Assembly: GCA_025618425.1 (NCBI GenBank)
Contig: CM046835.1
Span: 19,809,374-19,873,373, forward strand
DNA: 64,000 bases
Reading direction: 5' to 3'
Origin: Heliocidaris tuberculata
Taxonomy: Eukaryota > Echinodermata > Echinoidea > Camarodonta > Echinometridae
Part shown: positions 33,853-46,057 of the stretch, in pieces
How positions within the stretch are numbered: the first letter of the stretch is position 1
Layout: each line of letters starts with the position of its first letter
The notes under the pieces: model-generated
The model's database searches: none
What the model saw: only the letters and a program-made list of their open reading frames with translations
What the model was told of the DNA's origin: nothing
Position numbers and translations under genes: made by a program

Positions 33853-33972
33853 CAGTGGCGTAGCGTGAGTCCAGCGATTGAGGGGGCACTGGCATCATGC
33901 GGAGGGGGGCACCGTTCGTTTTTCGCCATTCGATTAGGAGGATAGTGCCCTTCCCCTCTCTCTACGCCACTG
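33853..33972. mobile_element. Small hAT-like MITE
   Basis: The ends CAGTGGCGTAG and CTACGCCACTG are perfect inverted repeats. Flanking octamers ACTTCGTT and ACTTCAGT match at six of eight positions, consistent with an old 8-bp target duplication as hAT elements make. The interior is G-rich and non-coding. Confidence 0.65.
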
Positions 33973-34249
33973 ACTTCAGTGAATGAAAACGCATTCACTC
34001 CCCCTTTTCAAAATACTTCTTAAGAAATTGTCTTGACTCCATTTTCGTAATCTGATTTGGATATTTTGCCGTTGTTGTGTTTTGTTCAGATAATGATTCA
34101 CACATTATTGGTTCTCAATGTACCGAAAAGTGGGCAGATAAAACGCAGGAGGGTACATAGATGCTCTGTGGTCCGTCAAGAGGGTCATGGATTCGAATTG
34201 CAACCAACGTTCACGTCGTAGGGTAGAAAGTTTTGGACAATTTGATAGA

Positions 34250-34620
34250 TATTAACTCAAACTTGCAACTACACGTATACATGTATTATCAAGTTTGTAC
34301 AGTCAGAGTGTATAAATTTTATTAAGTTAACTTCATGTCGTTTCTGAAAATAGTATTCGTGAAATAATGCTTTGAATTGATACTTAGATTTTCACTTGTT
34401 GACAAAGCAAGGGCATGACATTAGTATCAGTAATTAATTCATAACACAACTATGTTGCAGTGCTCCTGTAATGCCACAATACGTTTTGCTTCCCAGTACT
34501 CCATGATGCCGTTGCCTAAATAAACTAATCTATATAAACTACGTAATGTATATACGAAACTGAGCATTATTTTGGAAAGTATAATTCTGATGTATTTCGT
34601 TTGATTTATGCTCTTTCAAT
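34250..34620. mobile_element. Diverged relative of the foldback element at 9693
   Basis: TTAGATTTTCACTTGTTGACAA and CAGTAATTAATTCATAACAC correspond in order to 9745-9800. The palindromic partner arm is poorly preserved. Confidence 0.45.
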
Positions 34621-35203
34621 TCTGAATGAAATAGTAAGCATTTCAGTCCAGTGAAATGAGAATAATATACTTATACTGCACAACATGATATCATTAATCA
34701 CGTCGGGGCCGTTCCGTTTTAAACTTTCGATATACAATCCAAAACATTGTCGTCAACGAAAATACGAGATATATTGAGTAAGAGCACAAGAAAAAATATG
34801 CTTCGGGGAATTTCAATAGTCATGCTTTTATAGACTTCTGTTTGTTAAGTTTAATATAATATGTAGCAGACCTCTTATATAATGCCATCATGAAACAAAG
34901 TGCAAGTCATAACAGGCAAACTTGATTATGGCCTGTACCCATGTTTATTTAACTTACTGACGTTTTGTTTGCTCTTCCATAAAATGAATAACGCACAGTG
35001 ACAGGGATTGCCCACTGTTGAAACACTCCTGGCAAAGGCGGCTCCAGAGGGCGTGTAGGGACAAGCCCCCTCCAGCCAAACCAAATCTTTCATACCTCCC
35101 TTACACATCCGAGTAGAAACGTGTACAAACGTGTGCATCCCGTTCGAATTTGATAATCCTCATTATACAATGGAATTTTGATGCCTGTGCCGCCAACGAA
35201 AAG

Positions 35204-35205
<2 letters not shown>
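34621..35205. other. Gene-free stretch
   Basis: No supported exon. It contains GGCGGCTCCAGAGGGCGTGTAG-type phrases around 35037 typical of interspersed repeats. Confidence 0.4.
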
Positions 35206-35206
<1 letters not shown>

Positions 35207-35252
<46 letters not shown>

Positions 35253-35722
35253 CAGTGTTGGGTCCAAGACCAGAAGGTCCGAGATCAAGATCAAGATCAG
35301 ACAGTCCGAGATCCAGATCAAGATCAAGATCCGCAGTTCAAGATCGAGATTAGAACATCTGAGATCAAAATCAGATATGTCCGAGATCAAGATCAAGATC
35401 GAGGTTACTGATGCCGATCTCGAGACCGGTCTCGAGATCAAGATCGATCTCGAGGTACCCAACACTGAGTCGCGTTTTCGCCGATTGGTGAACGATTTTA
35501 AAAGCTTTTTCGTTTGATAATTTACGTAATAACAATGTTGATCTCGAGCGATCTCGAGCGAAAATTCCGAGAACAGAAGCTCCGAGATCAAGATCAAGAC
35601 CAACACCTTCGAGATCAAGAACAAGATTGAGGTTACTGATGCCGATCTCGAGACTGGTCTCGAGATCAAGATCGATCTCGAGGTACCCAACACTGATATA
35701 TATATATATATATATATATAAT
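35207..35722. mobile_element. hAT-like foldback element inserted in a (TA)n microsatellite
   Basis: An element from CAGTGTTGGGT (about 35254) to ACCCAACACTG (about 35695) lies between two TA runs. Its interior is almost wholly GATCAA/GATCTCGAG repeats. The module GATGCCGATCTCGAGAC...GAGGTACCCAACACTG occurs twice (ends near 35467 and 35695). The first copy alone would be a complete terminal-repeat element, so the second half may be a nested or duplicated copy. CAGTGTTGGG termini are typical of hAT-type MITEs. Confidence 0.6.
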
Positions 35723-35982
35723 TTTGTTTCGCTTGTCAGCAAATTTAGTGTTCCCCTTCAAAGAACCCTAAATCCGCCACTGCTTTGTCCGCTATCGTTG
35801 TGACAGCTCAAAATAGAAAGATGGGAAAAGATCTTTTACCCATGCAGAAGATAAATGTGTATGCACATGCACGCATGGTTGGAATTATACATTAGATCGA
35901 TGCATCCGTTTCAAGGGGGCGTTTAGAACACTAACAAACAATACACAAAGGACTGAATGAAAATGCTTTCGAGATTGATAGG

Positions 35983-36054
35983 TATATAAAAATGGTCGAG
36001 GTTACTCCAACTCATTTATCAAAATTACAGACATTTTTTTTTACGATGGTGAGT
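35983..36054 (+). promoter_or_regulatory. Candidate TATA-Inr core promoter and non-coding first exon donor
   Basis: TATATAAA at 35983-35990 is followed 31 nt later by an initiator-like CTCATTT with A at 36014. A strong donor ATG|GTGAGT lies at 36048/36049. About 940 bp downstream, an acceptor TTTCGTAG at about 36985-36992 precedes the ATG of the single-pass receptor gene at 37021. Together these fit a short 5' UTR exon (about 36014-36048) for that gene. There is no direct evidence of transcription. Confidence 0.45.
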
Positions 36055-37020
36055 ATTACAACTTCTAAGGCTCAAGCCGTAAACACACACAAAAAGTATA
36101 AGGTATAAACAGTTACTTAGATATCGAGATTTATGGGCTATTGCTCCTATGTCTGCTTACGTACGAAGACAATGGTGGAACACATCGGGTAAAGAATGAA
36201 AGGCGGTACGGTGTAATGGTGTATGACAGTTTTCTCTCTCTGTCTCTCTTTGGGTAGAAAACACTGTTGACAAATGGAAGAAGGGTTGCGCTTTCTGGAT
36301 CAAAAGGTTGCAATGACAAATCAACTTTTCCGACTACTTTTAACTTTTTTTGCCCGGGGGGGGGGGGGAATTATCATGACCTTACGTCACAAATTTACAT
36401 CCTGAATGTCATTATGTTTTGCGTTTTCTATTGTAGATGTATCTTCTTTGTGACGGATGTCCCCGTGGGAAGTCCATTTCTTTGCAAGCGCAATGTTAGC
36501 AAACAAAATGATCAGATCAAATGCTCATCACTGCGCACAGGTACTTAACATTTTGCACATGTTATATAGCATCCGGCAGATTTTGAACACCTTGGGGCTT
36601 AGACAGTTCATATAAGCTTATTGGCACTTCGAAGTGAACTTCATATATTGAAAACTGATCCATGTGTAGTGTTTATCTCATACACCAGTAAAAACACATT
36701 CTAATGGCTACATGTTATGCATTTTATCTTTCAACTAATTGTATATCAGTTGCATAGTAACTAGCACCTCTTATACGTTGAGTGTCTAGAGCAGTGGGCC
36801 TACACGCGACACAAGGCACATTCAAAGCACCTATCATGACGTAACATGTGTTTCATCCATCACAGTTTGCCTCAAAGCCCAAGATTCACAATCACTGACA
36901 CCCTGTGCCTGTAGTAAAACACCTTGACGCTGTACACCTTGTAATAGAACTTCCCTACTCTGTCTTCATCTGCTGCATTACAACTTTCGTAGCATCGCAC
37001 CTGCCGACACCAAAGACATC

Positions 37021-40000
37021 ATGAAGAACTCTGTCCTTGCCATTTCAGGAACTCTCTGGGCGTTCTCACTCCTTATTGGACAATCATGTTCAGTAAGTAT
37101 TTCCAACTCACATCCCCAAAGTATGATGGAAGAAGCTTTGCCCTTAAAGAAATAGACCATAGGCGTAGCCAGAGGGGGCACAAGAGGGACATGGCCCCCT
37201 GTTCATCCGCTTAAAAACTAATCCACTCTGGGATTTTGTGAGTTCACCCCCCCCCCCCCACCCCGTCCCCCTCTCACCTGTTCAACAAGTCTGCCTACGC
37301 CAGTGAAGTAGATAATTTCCTCTTTTCTATGGATGGCAGGTTCATGGACTGTTTTCTGGTAGCCACTGGCGACGACGCTGCTGTCTAAAACAAAATCAGG
37401 TCTTCTATACGACAGCAACTCTAATTACCCTTTATCCAGTGTCGCTATGTCCCAGCAAGATATAATGTAGACTACGGAGTGAGAGTGACTTGATTTATGC
37501 CGTGATAAAAAAAAAATGCATTATATTGACGTATATCTTGACTGATTGATCCTGTCAAGTACCAATGTAGAGGTAGAAGTGATCCTTTATATAACTGACT
37601 ACTAAAAGCACTTTTATTTGAAAAAAGTGATTTTCAACTTACGCACCCCTCCCCTTTCCAGTCGACTCTGCTTCGTGTCTACATTTGTACTTCCCTTTAA
37701 CCTAAAAACAATCATGTTCTCTCCTTCATTATAGCTTCACCAAATCAATACTGATGATTTAGATGATGGAGCCACTTCGGCAGAGAGGAGTAACAGACGT
37801 GACATGTCAGATCCAGTCATGGAGCGTTTCGCCAGGGGTGTAGATGGTAATAATTTTTTTTTGAAAATTTGAATACATCATTTTAATAGCTTCATCGTAT
37901 TTTATGCATTTTCCCGTGTAGCTTTGTCTTAATAGTAGAAAAACAGAAAACAACGGTTCACAATGGAGAAATAAAAGATGAAGTGGTTAAACCGAACGCA
38001 CTCGAAAACGTAGTGATCACGGTATTACTAGAATTATATCAACAACAGATTTCATTGGAACTTTGTTCCTCTAAAACACTATGCGAATGTGAACACGTAC
38101 GGTATATAAGTCAATTGAACAGATTTGTATAAATTCTTTCTTTTGTGCCTTTTTCTTCTTATGATCTTGTTGTATCATTCTTTAATACACCCCCCCCCCC
38201 CCCTCCGCACTCCCATCTCTCCAACGAGCAATAACAACAGTTTTCTGCGATGAATGACCATAAGCGATATATGCTATAAACTGACTTTGTAGGACTACCA
38301 ACATTCAACCCGAGGTGTTGTCTTCGACTATCTCCTTTTCTTTTCCATTTTCATATTTTCTTGGCAGATCAAGATAAATACCCCAGTCCAAGCCCCAAAT
38401 TCAATCATCTAATCCTCATCGTTCCTTGTGTCTTGGGGGTTGCCATCATCGTCTTAATCGTGGTGGTGGTATGCTACCAGTTGCGGAAATCTGGGAGGAA
38501 CAGTTGCATCTCGAACGAGTGGCTCATCTGGTGCGGTCTAATGAAACGGGGTAAGTTAGGATGATTCCGTTGAAGTATAGACTGCATTATCAGAGTGTAC
38601 TTAATCATTAATGAACACTGTTTTAATGATGGCATTATTTTGCAGTTGTATTTTTATATTATCAATTCATTTGTTAATGATTAGAGATCACAGTTATTCT
38701 GTAGGGATTTTTGGTAATAAATTTCTTTTTCAAAGTCTTGTGGTTCAATCTATGCAACGTTTCAGCCAATATAATTATTGGAAAAGGTAAAGGAGGAATT
38801 AAGCTTTGATTTCTTTTGTTTTTTTAAGCGTCTGTTTGGCTAACGCACGTAGGAAATGTGTGACTTTTGCTGTAAATCTACATAATTAAATTCTTGAAAA
38901 ATATTTTACATATTTTATATTTTTGAAAGATTTTTGTTTACTCTGTGTTTGTGTACTGGTCAACATCCTGCTTATAAGAATCTCTGGACTGATATCCATT
39001 TACCCAAACATGTTCATTCATATTAATAATGAATCTTTCGTTGACTGTTGTCATTGTATACACAATAAGCGCATCTAGTTGTCATTCATGTAGCGATACG
39101 TAACAGACATCTTCGAGCTACATGTACGAACACAGTTTTACAGGGAAGAGATGTTAGTATGATAAGGATCATAATCATGATATTTGATGTCATCACCGTA
39201 CCCATGTTTTTATTGTGCCTTGTACGTGGGATTTTAAACGTGTTACTATAGCATATTTTTTCAAGTTACAAACAAGGCTGGGCATTTCCTTTATCCGATA
39301 GTATAACTAAAATCAGCACCATGCAAATCATAACCATTGTATCTTCAACTACTTCATGTATTTAGGTGCAGAACACTCTTCTCCTACACCTAGTGCAGTT
39401 TACAACGGGTGAGCGAAATCACAGTAACTTCATATATGATAATCATTTGATCCCTTCCTGATTTAGTACTTATTTTCTAGTGACTGGAATAATTATTTGT
39501 CTACACATGATGATCAGCCCAAATGCAATGAACACTACATATATATTGAAGAGTTGAAGAGTGGCATACCTTATTCATGAATCACTCATCATTTGCCTAC
39601 GCAAATAAAATAAAGTCATGCTTAAAGGGAACTTTCATCCTCATATCAAATTGGTTTTAAAAGAAGCAGAAAAAAAATGAAGAAAGATCAATGAAAGTTT
39701 TAGTAAAATACCTTAAGAAATAAAGTTATGAATGTTTGAATTTGCAATCAGTCAAATAAAAGTTGGCAACTCCATAACGTGTTTCTTGCTAGGTCCTCTC
39801 CCATTTGCCCTGTACTAAAAAAAAAAAATCATTATTTTCATAATCATAATTTTCATTTTCTCTCTCTAAAAAAAAATTTAATCATACATGTACCCTAAAT
39901 ATAATCATTGCAAATATGTATTACCCACAGCCTATATGAAGCAAAATAATTTATTCCTTTATCAATAGCTGAGAAAATGAAAATCTATGAAATTTTCTGT

Positions 40001-41601
40001 ATACAGAGCAAATGGGAGAGGAGCTCGCATCAAACTTTACGGAGTTGCCAATTTGTGTTCGAATGATTACAACTTCAAAAATTCATAACTTTCTTATTTC
40101 TTAAAGGAATTTGCTCAAACTTTCACTCATCCATTTCTCACATTTTTCTGCTTTAATAAATCAGCGAAATACCAAGGTGAACTCCCGATGGATAGAATAG
40201 TAATAAAAATAATAATTTAATTTGTAGGAATTATTTGATCCCTCCCTGATTCAGAGTGAGTTTTCTGGTGACGTTTTTACATGTGAATTGTTTTACTGTA
40301 AGGCCAAGGAAATTCATGAATATTCCTCTGCAGATGATGATCAGTCCATATGATCATTATATTGAAGACCCAAATTCCTTTTTCAGGAATCACAAATCAT
40401 TTTGCCGACACAAATAAATCTTAAAAAGTCATGTTTTGTACTGGTACTCAAGATGCTACTTTATCCCAATGAATAGCATGACATTCAGCTCATCAGATAC
40501 CAGATATACATCATGGGTTCCTGCCATAGGTACTCACATTAAGATAAAATTTCTCTTTATGCTCTCTTCTTCATCTTCTTAGCAGTAGTACTAATAGTAG
40601 TATTATTTGTGTGTGTGTGTGTCAGGTCAAGTTACGATGCTGTCGCTGAGACATGTATCGAAAAACAAATCGTCGTTGCAACTAGGGCTAGAGGCAATGC
40701 ACCTTCCACCGCTTCCTCTCGCTACAATGACGAAGAGTCGGCTTCACCCTTCCTGCAACAACTTGGTGCATGCCGATCAGAGGAGTCTCCAAATCGTCTG
40801 GACACCCCTACCACCGATGTCATGTCACTGACAACGGATGAGGAAGAGATGTCACCAAAGACCGAGGCTTTGGTGCATCACTATGAAAGGGAACCCAGTT
40901 GTACCATGTTTAGGTATCCAAATCTTACTTCAGAGACCGATAGGAGCAATACGATCGGACAGACGGGAGGAATTCATAAAGCTTATGAACGTGATCATGA
41001 AAATATTCCCGAGAACGAAAAGTTTGATAATGGCCTTAATGTCCGAGCTAGTGTTGATGGTGGTAGTGGGATAAATAATATTAGATGTAGCAATGGTGAA
41101 CGCGGTTCGGGTGACGATGATGATGTGTTTAAAGGTAAGTTGAATGATAGTGATAATGGCTCCAAAGATGAAGGTACCAGCACAGGGTCACGCAATCCTG
41201 GAAGGAAACGAAAAAGAGCACATGTTTCTAGGGACAGCAGTACTGGTCAGCATCACATGGAAGAGACTGAAAGTGAAAGGGAGCCACTGACGGGGGAACC
41301 AGGACATATCGATGACGCAGTAAATGAATTTCTCTTGGATGATCACGAGGACCATTCCAATCCAGGGGGGCATAGTATGTCCCCAAGTAGTGCCCCTCCA
41401 AAATATAATCGCATAGAAAGAAATGGTCGCAGTGTATATGTGACTGTTCAAGGAGATGCCCATTTTCGTTTCCAAAACCATGTTGAAAATGTTCAAGTAG
41501 GCAATAGAGAGATAAATAACAATTATCAACACCACGTCCATCAAGTCGTAACCAATTCTTGTCCATTCAACCGTGATTCTCGTGAACGCCAAACTTGTTA
41601 A
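37021..41601 (+). CDS. Novel single-pass membrane protein with RHIM-like cytoplasmic tail
   Basis: Five exons: 37021-37092, 37735-37846, 38368-38550, 39366-39408 and 40626-41601 (phases 0,1,1,2). The total of 1386 nt gives 461 residues. Residues 1-24 are a signal peptide (AISGTLWAFSLLIGQSCS). An ectodomain of about 50 residues lacks cysteine after the first exon. Residues 76-97 form one membrane helix (LILIVPCVLGVAIIVLIVVV), followed by basic KSGRN. The roughly 360-residue tail is acidic and polar, probably disordered, with NLS-like GRKRKRAH at 329-336 and PPKY (WW-binding type) at 394-397. It also has FRFQNHVENVQVGNREINNN at about 415-438, whose VQVG core resembles RHIM amyloid motifs of necroptosis and innate-immune adaptors. 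I recognise no full-length family; receptor/adaptor signalling is inference. AATAAA signals occur about 260 and 450 nt after the stop. Intron 4 carries a large foldback element. Confidence 0.75.
39624..40187. mobile_element. Large foldback element in intron 4 of the receptor gene
   Basis: The left arm (AAAGGGAACTTTCATCC, TTAAGAAATAAAGTTATGAA, GTTGGCAACTCC) pairs with the right arm (GGAGTTGCCAATTTG, TTCATAACTTTCTTATTTCTTA, AAGGTGAACTCCC). Arms exceed 150 bp with an AT-rich centre. Non-coding. Confidence 0.8.
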
Positions 41602-41810
41602 GATGGACATCCCATGACTCTCAAAAAGAAATATATTGCTGTCGAAAATGTAGTATAGCTTTCAACAACAAAAAAAGGAAAAGGAAGAACAACAGAGAAA
41701 GTTGAATAGAGTAGAAGAAATAGTCGACTTGACATTTTATGAATCTAGAAAATTTGTCAGTTGAAGTTTTTTTTAAATTTGTGATCCCATTTTGTCTATG
41801 AAACAATTTC

Positions 41811-42026
41811 AGCTCTGTTGCCCCCAAAGCAACTTTGAGCATTTTGCATAATTTGCATAAATAAAAAACGTCACATTAAGACAGGTATTTGCGTACTGCA
41901 CCCAACACTAACAGTGTAATGAAACCTGCGATACAATACAATCCCCCTGTATATCCTCCGTTCACACTGGATTTTGATATGCAAATTATGCAAATTGCTC
42001 AAGGTTGCCCAAGGGGTAACAAAGCT
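41811..42026. mobile_element. Foldback element in the presumed 3' UTR of the receptor gene
   Basis: AGCTCTGTTGCCCCCAAAGC with TTGAGCATTTTGCATAATTTGCAT pairs with ATGCAAATTATGCAAATTGC and CCCAAGGGGTAACAAAGCT. It lies 200 bp after the stop and includes one AATAAA, so it could supply the polyadenylation signal. Confidence 0.7.
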
Positions 42027-42029
42027 AAA

Positions 42030-43679
42030 AATGTTCTTTGACTACTTATGATTACAAATAAAGAAAAAAAACAAAAAAACTTTTCACTGTTGGCTGTATA
42101 GGAGCGTCAAGTGGGCTAAAAGAAGAGACGAAAAGTGACACCACTGTCAAACAGCAGCAATGGAACAAATAAACATAAATGCATATGGCATGTATCCTTT
42201 AATTTAGATGTCTCTCAGAGTGAAAAAAAGCAGAACCCTTGCGAATTTGAAAACTCACTTGGCTGAGGATGAGTTGTCTGTAAGTCTTAATGGCTAGGCC
42301 CTGTTACAGCCGGTAATGTCACAATGACTCATAATGTCACAACGACACATAATGAACTCATTTCTGACACTGAAGTTAGCTGTATTGGTTAATTTAAAGT
42401 TATATCAAATTAGCTACGTAGACTTAAAGTTTGAAAACAATTTAAAGGGGAATGAAAGGCACATTAACCTATAATCATGTCGATAATTGTCAACCTATTA
42501 CAAATATCTTGAAAGTACTCATATTTGATTATTTAAGAAGGAGAACAGCGTCTCAAAAAGTTGCAGTTTCCTTGCTAGACATTATCCCATGGGGGCTGCC
42601 ATTTTCTTCACAAAGTAATGTCAGAGCAGTTCTGTTTGTGAGATGCCCACTGACCTGTACACTAGCTACAGTGACACTCATGATCACCTGTGGAATGCAT
42701 GACACTGGATTTTCTCATAATAAACCATTGTTGTAGTTATGTACATTCAAATGAAGATACTTTTACCCTGCATATAACCTATTTGTGTCAAGATATTTGG
42801 TTCAGCTGTTTCTTTTGTTAAGCAGGATTTGGCATGCATGTTAGCATTCCCGGAACCAATGTTGGACCACCATGCTAACATGTGATAATCGTCTCAAATG
42901 ACACCGCGATTTCATGTTCAGTGATATTGTATATCTTGGCCGAGCCGTTTTAGAGAATATTAAAAACAAAATGTGGCCATTATTAGAGTATATTACAGTT
43001 CAGAAGTCAAAGTTGTACCGACAATATTTATTTTATTTTGTTTATATTTTGTAAGGTGAGTTTGGGGCCAAAGCTCAACAAATGTATTTAATCGCCAAGG
43101 ATTTTTTTTTTTGGTGGTGGTGGTTAGTAAAATTATTTCGACCATACATTAAAATACTGCTTTAAGGTTGATACCCTGTTGAAGATTAGACATCTCTAGA
43201 GGTTATGAATTTGACTTCCAGATTTCTCTCCATTTCTATTTCCCTTCTCTAACTCTTTCTGTCCATCTCGCCCCACCCCTCCTTCATCTTATTCCTCCTA
43301 TTCTTTTTCTTTCCCCCATTCTCTCTTTTATCTTCCATTTTCTCCCTCCCCACCCCCCTCTTCCCATCTATCTCCATCTCTTCCTCACTGTGTTCACTTT
43401 CTCTTAGTCACACAATCCTTTCCTCCATACCCCAATCTCTTTTTCAGTATTCAAGTGTCCTTGCTTTCCTTACCTTATGCCATTTCTTTTTGGATACAAA
43501 ACCAGATTATTATTTTTGTCAAAACTTTCATACATCGTCAACTTCAATAACTATAAAAGTGAAATATACATCGTGACTTTAACAAGGATGAAGGCAAATT
43601 TTCCTCAGTCTTATTACCTGCCTCTGTCTTATTAATGACAAAGTCGAAGGTGCTTTAGTACTTCAGTTGTTTTACGATT
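42030..43679. other. Gene-free stretch
   Basis: No supported exon. 43215-43450 is pyrimidine-rich. The 94-codon frame at 42452 shows no motif and no splice context. Confidence 0.45.
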
Positions 43680-44460
43680 GTGTGGGCTAATTGTGGTTCG
43701 ACAAAAATCAATTCTATTTTTGAACTACAAAAGAGAGCTATACATATTTGTACAGGATCGCATTTCTTAACTCACACTGATCCCTTATTCCATAAACTTA
43801 AAACGCTAAAAATTTTCGACTTAAATACTATTCAAGTAGCAGTCATTATGTTCAAGTACATTAATAATCAACTTCCACCATCCTTTGATAACATATTTAG
43901 GTTTAATAGTTCTGTTCATTCCTACCCTACTCGCATATCTGGATTTTTTCATCTTACAAATCCCAAATTATCAATAACACACAAATCTGTAAGATATTCC
44001 ATTATCCGGACATTTGGAATAATTTTCCCGATAACATAAAATCTTGTTCTACCATCTACTCCTTAAAAGCTACACTTAAATGAAAGATAATACAACCATA
44101 CGTGCCCACGCTTTAAACTAGTATCTACTCTCTGCACCCACACCTGCAATTGCACTGCACCCACTTGATCACTCAGTTTTACCAGGAAATTTATGTCGCC
44201 TAATCTTTTTTACGAGGCCGCCATCCATTTCCAGCCTAACCGCTCACGATGGCGGTCTCCTGCGTTCTCAGTCACCTCTCTAGTTTATTGAAGAAAGAAA
44301 TATTTACATAGGTCTATCATATTCCTTATTCTTGTTTGTATGCTTTGTGTTATGTTTATTGTATATTATTATTGTACATGATTTTCTACTTATGTAATAC
44401 TTATGTAAAAATTAATTTTATTGTATTTGTTATTAGAACGCAGAAATAAAAACAAACGAT
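43680..44460 (+). mobile_element. Non-LTR retrotransposon 3' end, frameshifted
   Basis: A frame from 43680 encodes part of a CR1/L2-like reverse-transcriptase C-terminal region: FELQKRAIHICTG, HTDPLFHKLKTLKIFDLNTI, MFKYINNQLPPSF and HSYPTRISGFFHLTNPKLSI. Near 44000 the frame shifts by one base; PDIWNNFPDNIKSCSTIYSL then continues to LKATLK and the TGA at 44081-44083. About 370 bp of 3' UTR follow, ending near AACGCAGAAATAAAAACAAA. It is a dead 5'-truncated copy. Confidence 0.8.
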
Positions 44461-45059
44461 AATCCAAGCGATTTTGCTTTAGTTAGGATCCATTAAGGTA
44501 CTTTCAGAATGAATTCTAACATTTAAGGCTATATAATTCATTCATAACTAATATTTTTTATACTTTTATAAATTTAAAGTATATGTATAAACCCTATTTA
44601 CCTGCCATTAGCAGATTGGTTTTATGGATGATACTTCTTCACTTGTTTGTTTTCTTTGTTTTTAACAGTGAACCAATTAAACATCATTCGCACATGTATG
44701 CAATATACATGTACTTGAAACTACATATATATTTTGAGAGAAACATATGTATATTCAGCCTTTGATCATTATGAATGTATGTTTTTTAATTCATTTTTTT
44801 TGTTCCTGTCATTTTGGAAAGTGGCTTTGCACTTTGTGATCATTTTGCTGCAGCGCACCTTGCACGGGAAACACGATTATGTTTTCGAACCGGAAATTTG
44901 ACAACGCGATAGTGTGAAATTATTTCCACGATTTGGGATTTAAAATCGTAATCTATCGCAATCGTGTAATTTAAGCTACATTTGGACGTAATAGTGATCG
45001 AAATGAAATTTTATCGATTCGTGTTTTTGTGTCTGTATAGTTCAGAGCCATCATGTCTA

Positions 45060-45112
<53 letters not shown>

Positions 45113-45984
45113 TGCCAATTTTGAGCTTCTTTCAGACAATATATTGATCAGAATGTATTTCTTTCAAATAAATTTTCTTTTAATATGGGGTCTATATTCT
45201 TTGCAGCTGTCTTATCAACCTGTACTCTTAATTCCAGTTATGTGCAATGAATATGCATGTTGATCATTCTGTATATTTTGCGTAATCTCTTAAACGTATT
45301 GTACCTCTTTTAGCAATTCATTCTGTCATGTTTTTGGTAAAAAGGTGGACTATAATAAGAACTTTGACATTTGTTACATTCATGGACCCGTCGCTCCATG
45401 AGTTATGAATATTCGGGTAATCCAACCTTTCTGACACGTTGAAGTGTGTGCGAACAGAAAAATCAGAGAAACACTTTGGTGAAAATTTGAACAAAATCGA
45501 AAATTGACAAGAAAGGCATGAATGTTCGAATGTGGAAATAACCACATGTAAGTGAATCTCAAATTTGCGAATGGGTCATTTGACTATGAGGTATCTGGGG
45601 AAAACTCTCCTGTTCGGATATCAAGGATTTCAAGTTTTCTTCATAGCATCATTTCCCTCGAGGCTGTACTAAGATCATTATCATGATGTAACAGGTTCTA
45701 TAAAAAAAAAATTAAGAGATCCAACTTAGTCATATGTTAGTCATTCGTTAGAAGAAATAGGAGAATTGACCGATCACCGATTCACAAATATGAATGTGTA
45801 TCCGATTTTGTTCAAGTTAAAACTTTCACCAATATACCCTTTTTTTTATTTTCCTGCTTTCCTTCAATTAAAAGCAGCTAGACAGGAAGATTGACGGCTA
45901 TGTGAGTTATAAGACATAAAAAGGTGGATTCTGATTTGCTAAACTGGGTTGCAATTAATTATATTAAAAAAAAAATAAAAAAAA

Positions 45985-46057
<73 letters not shown>

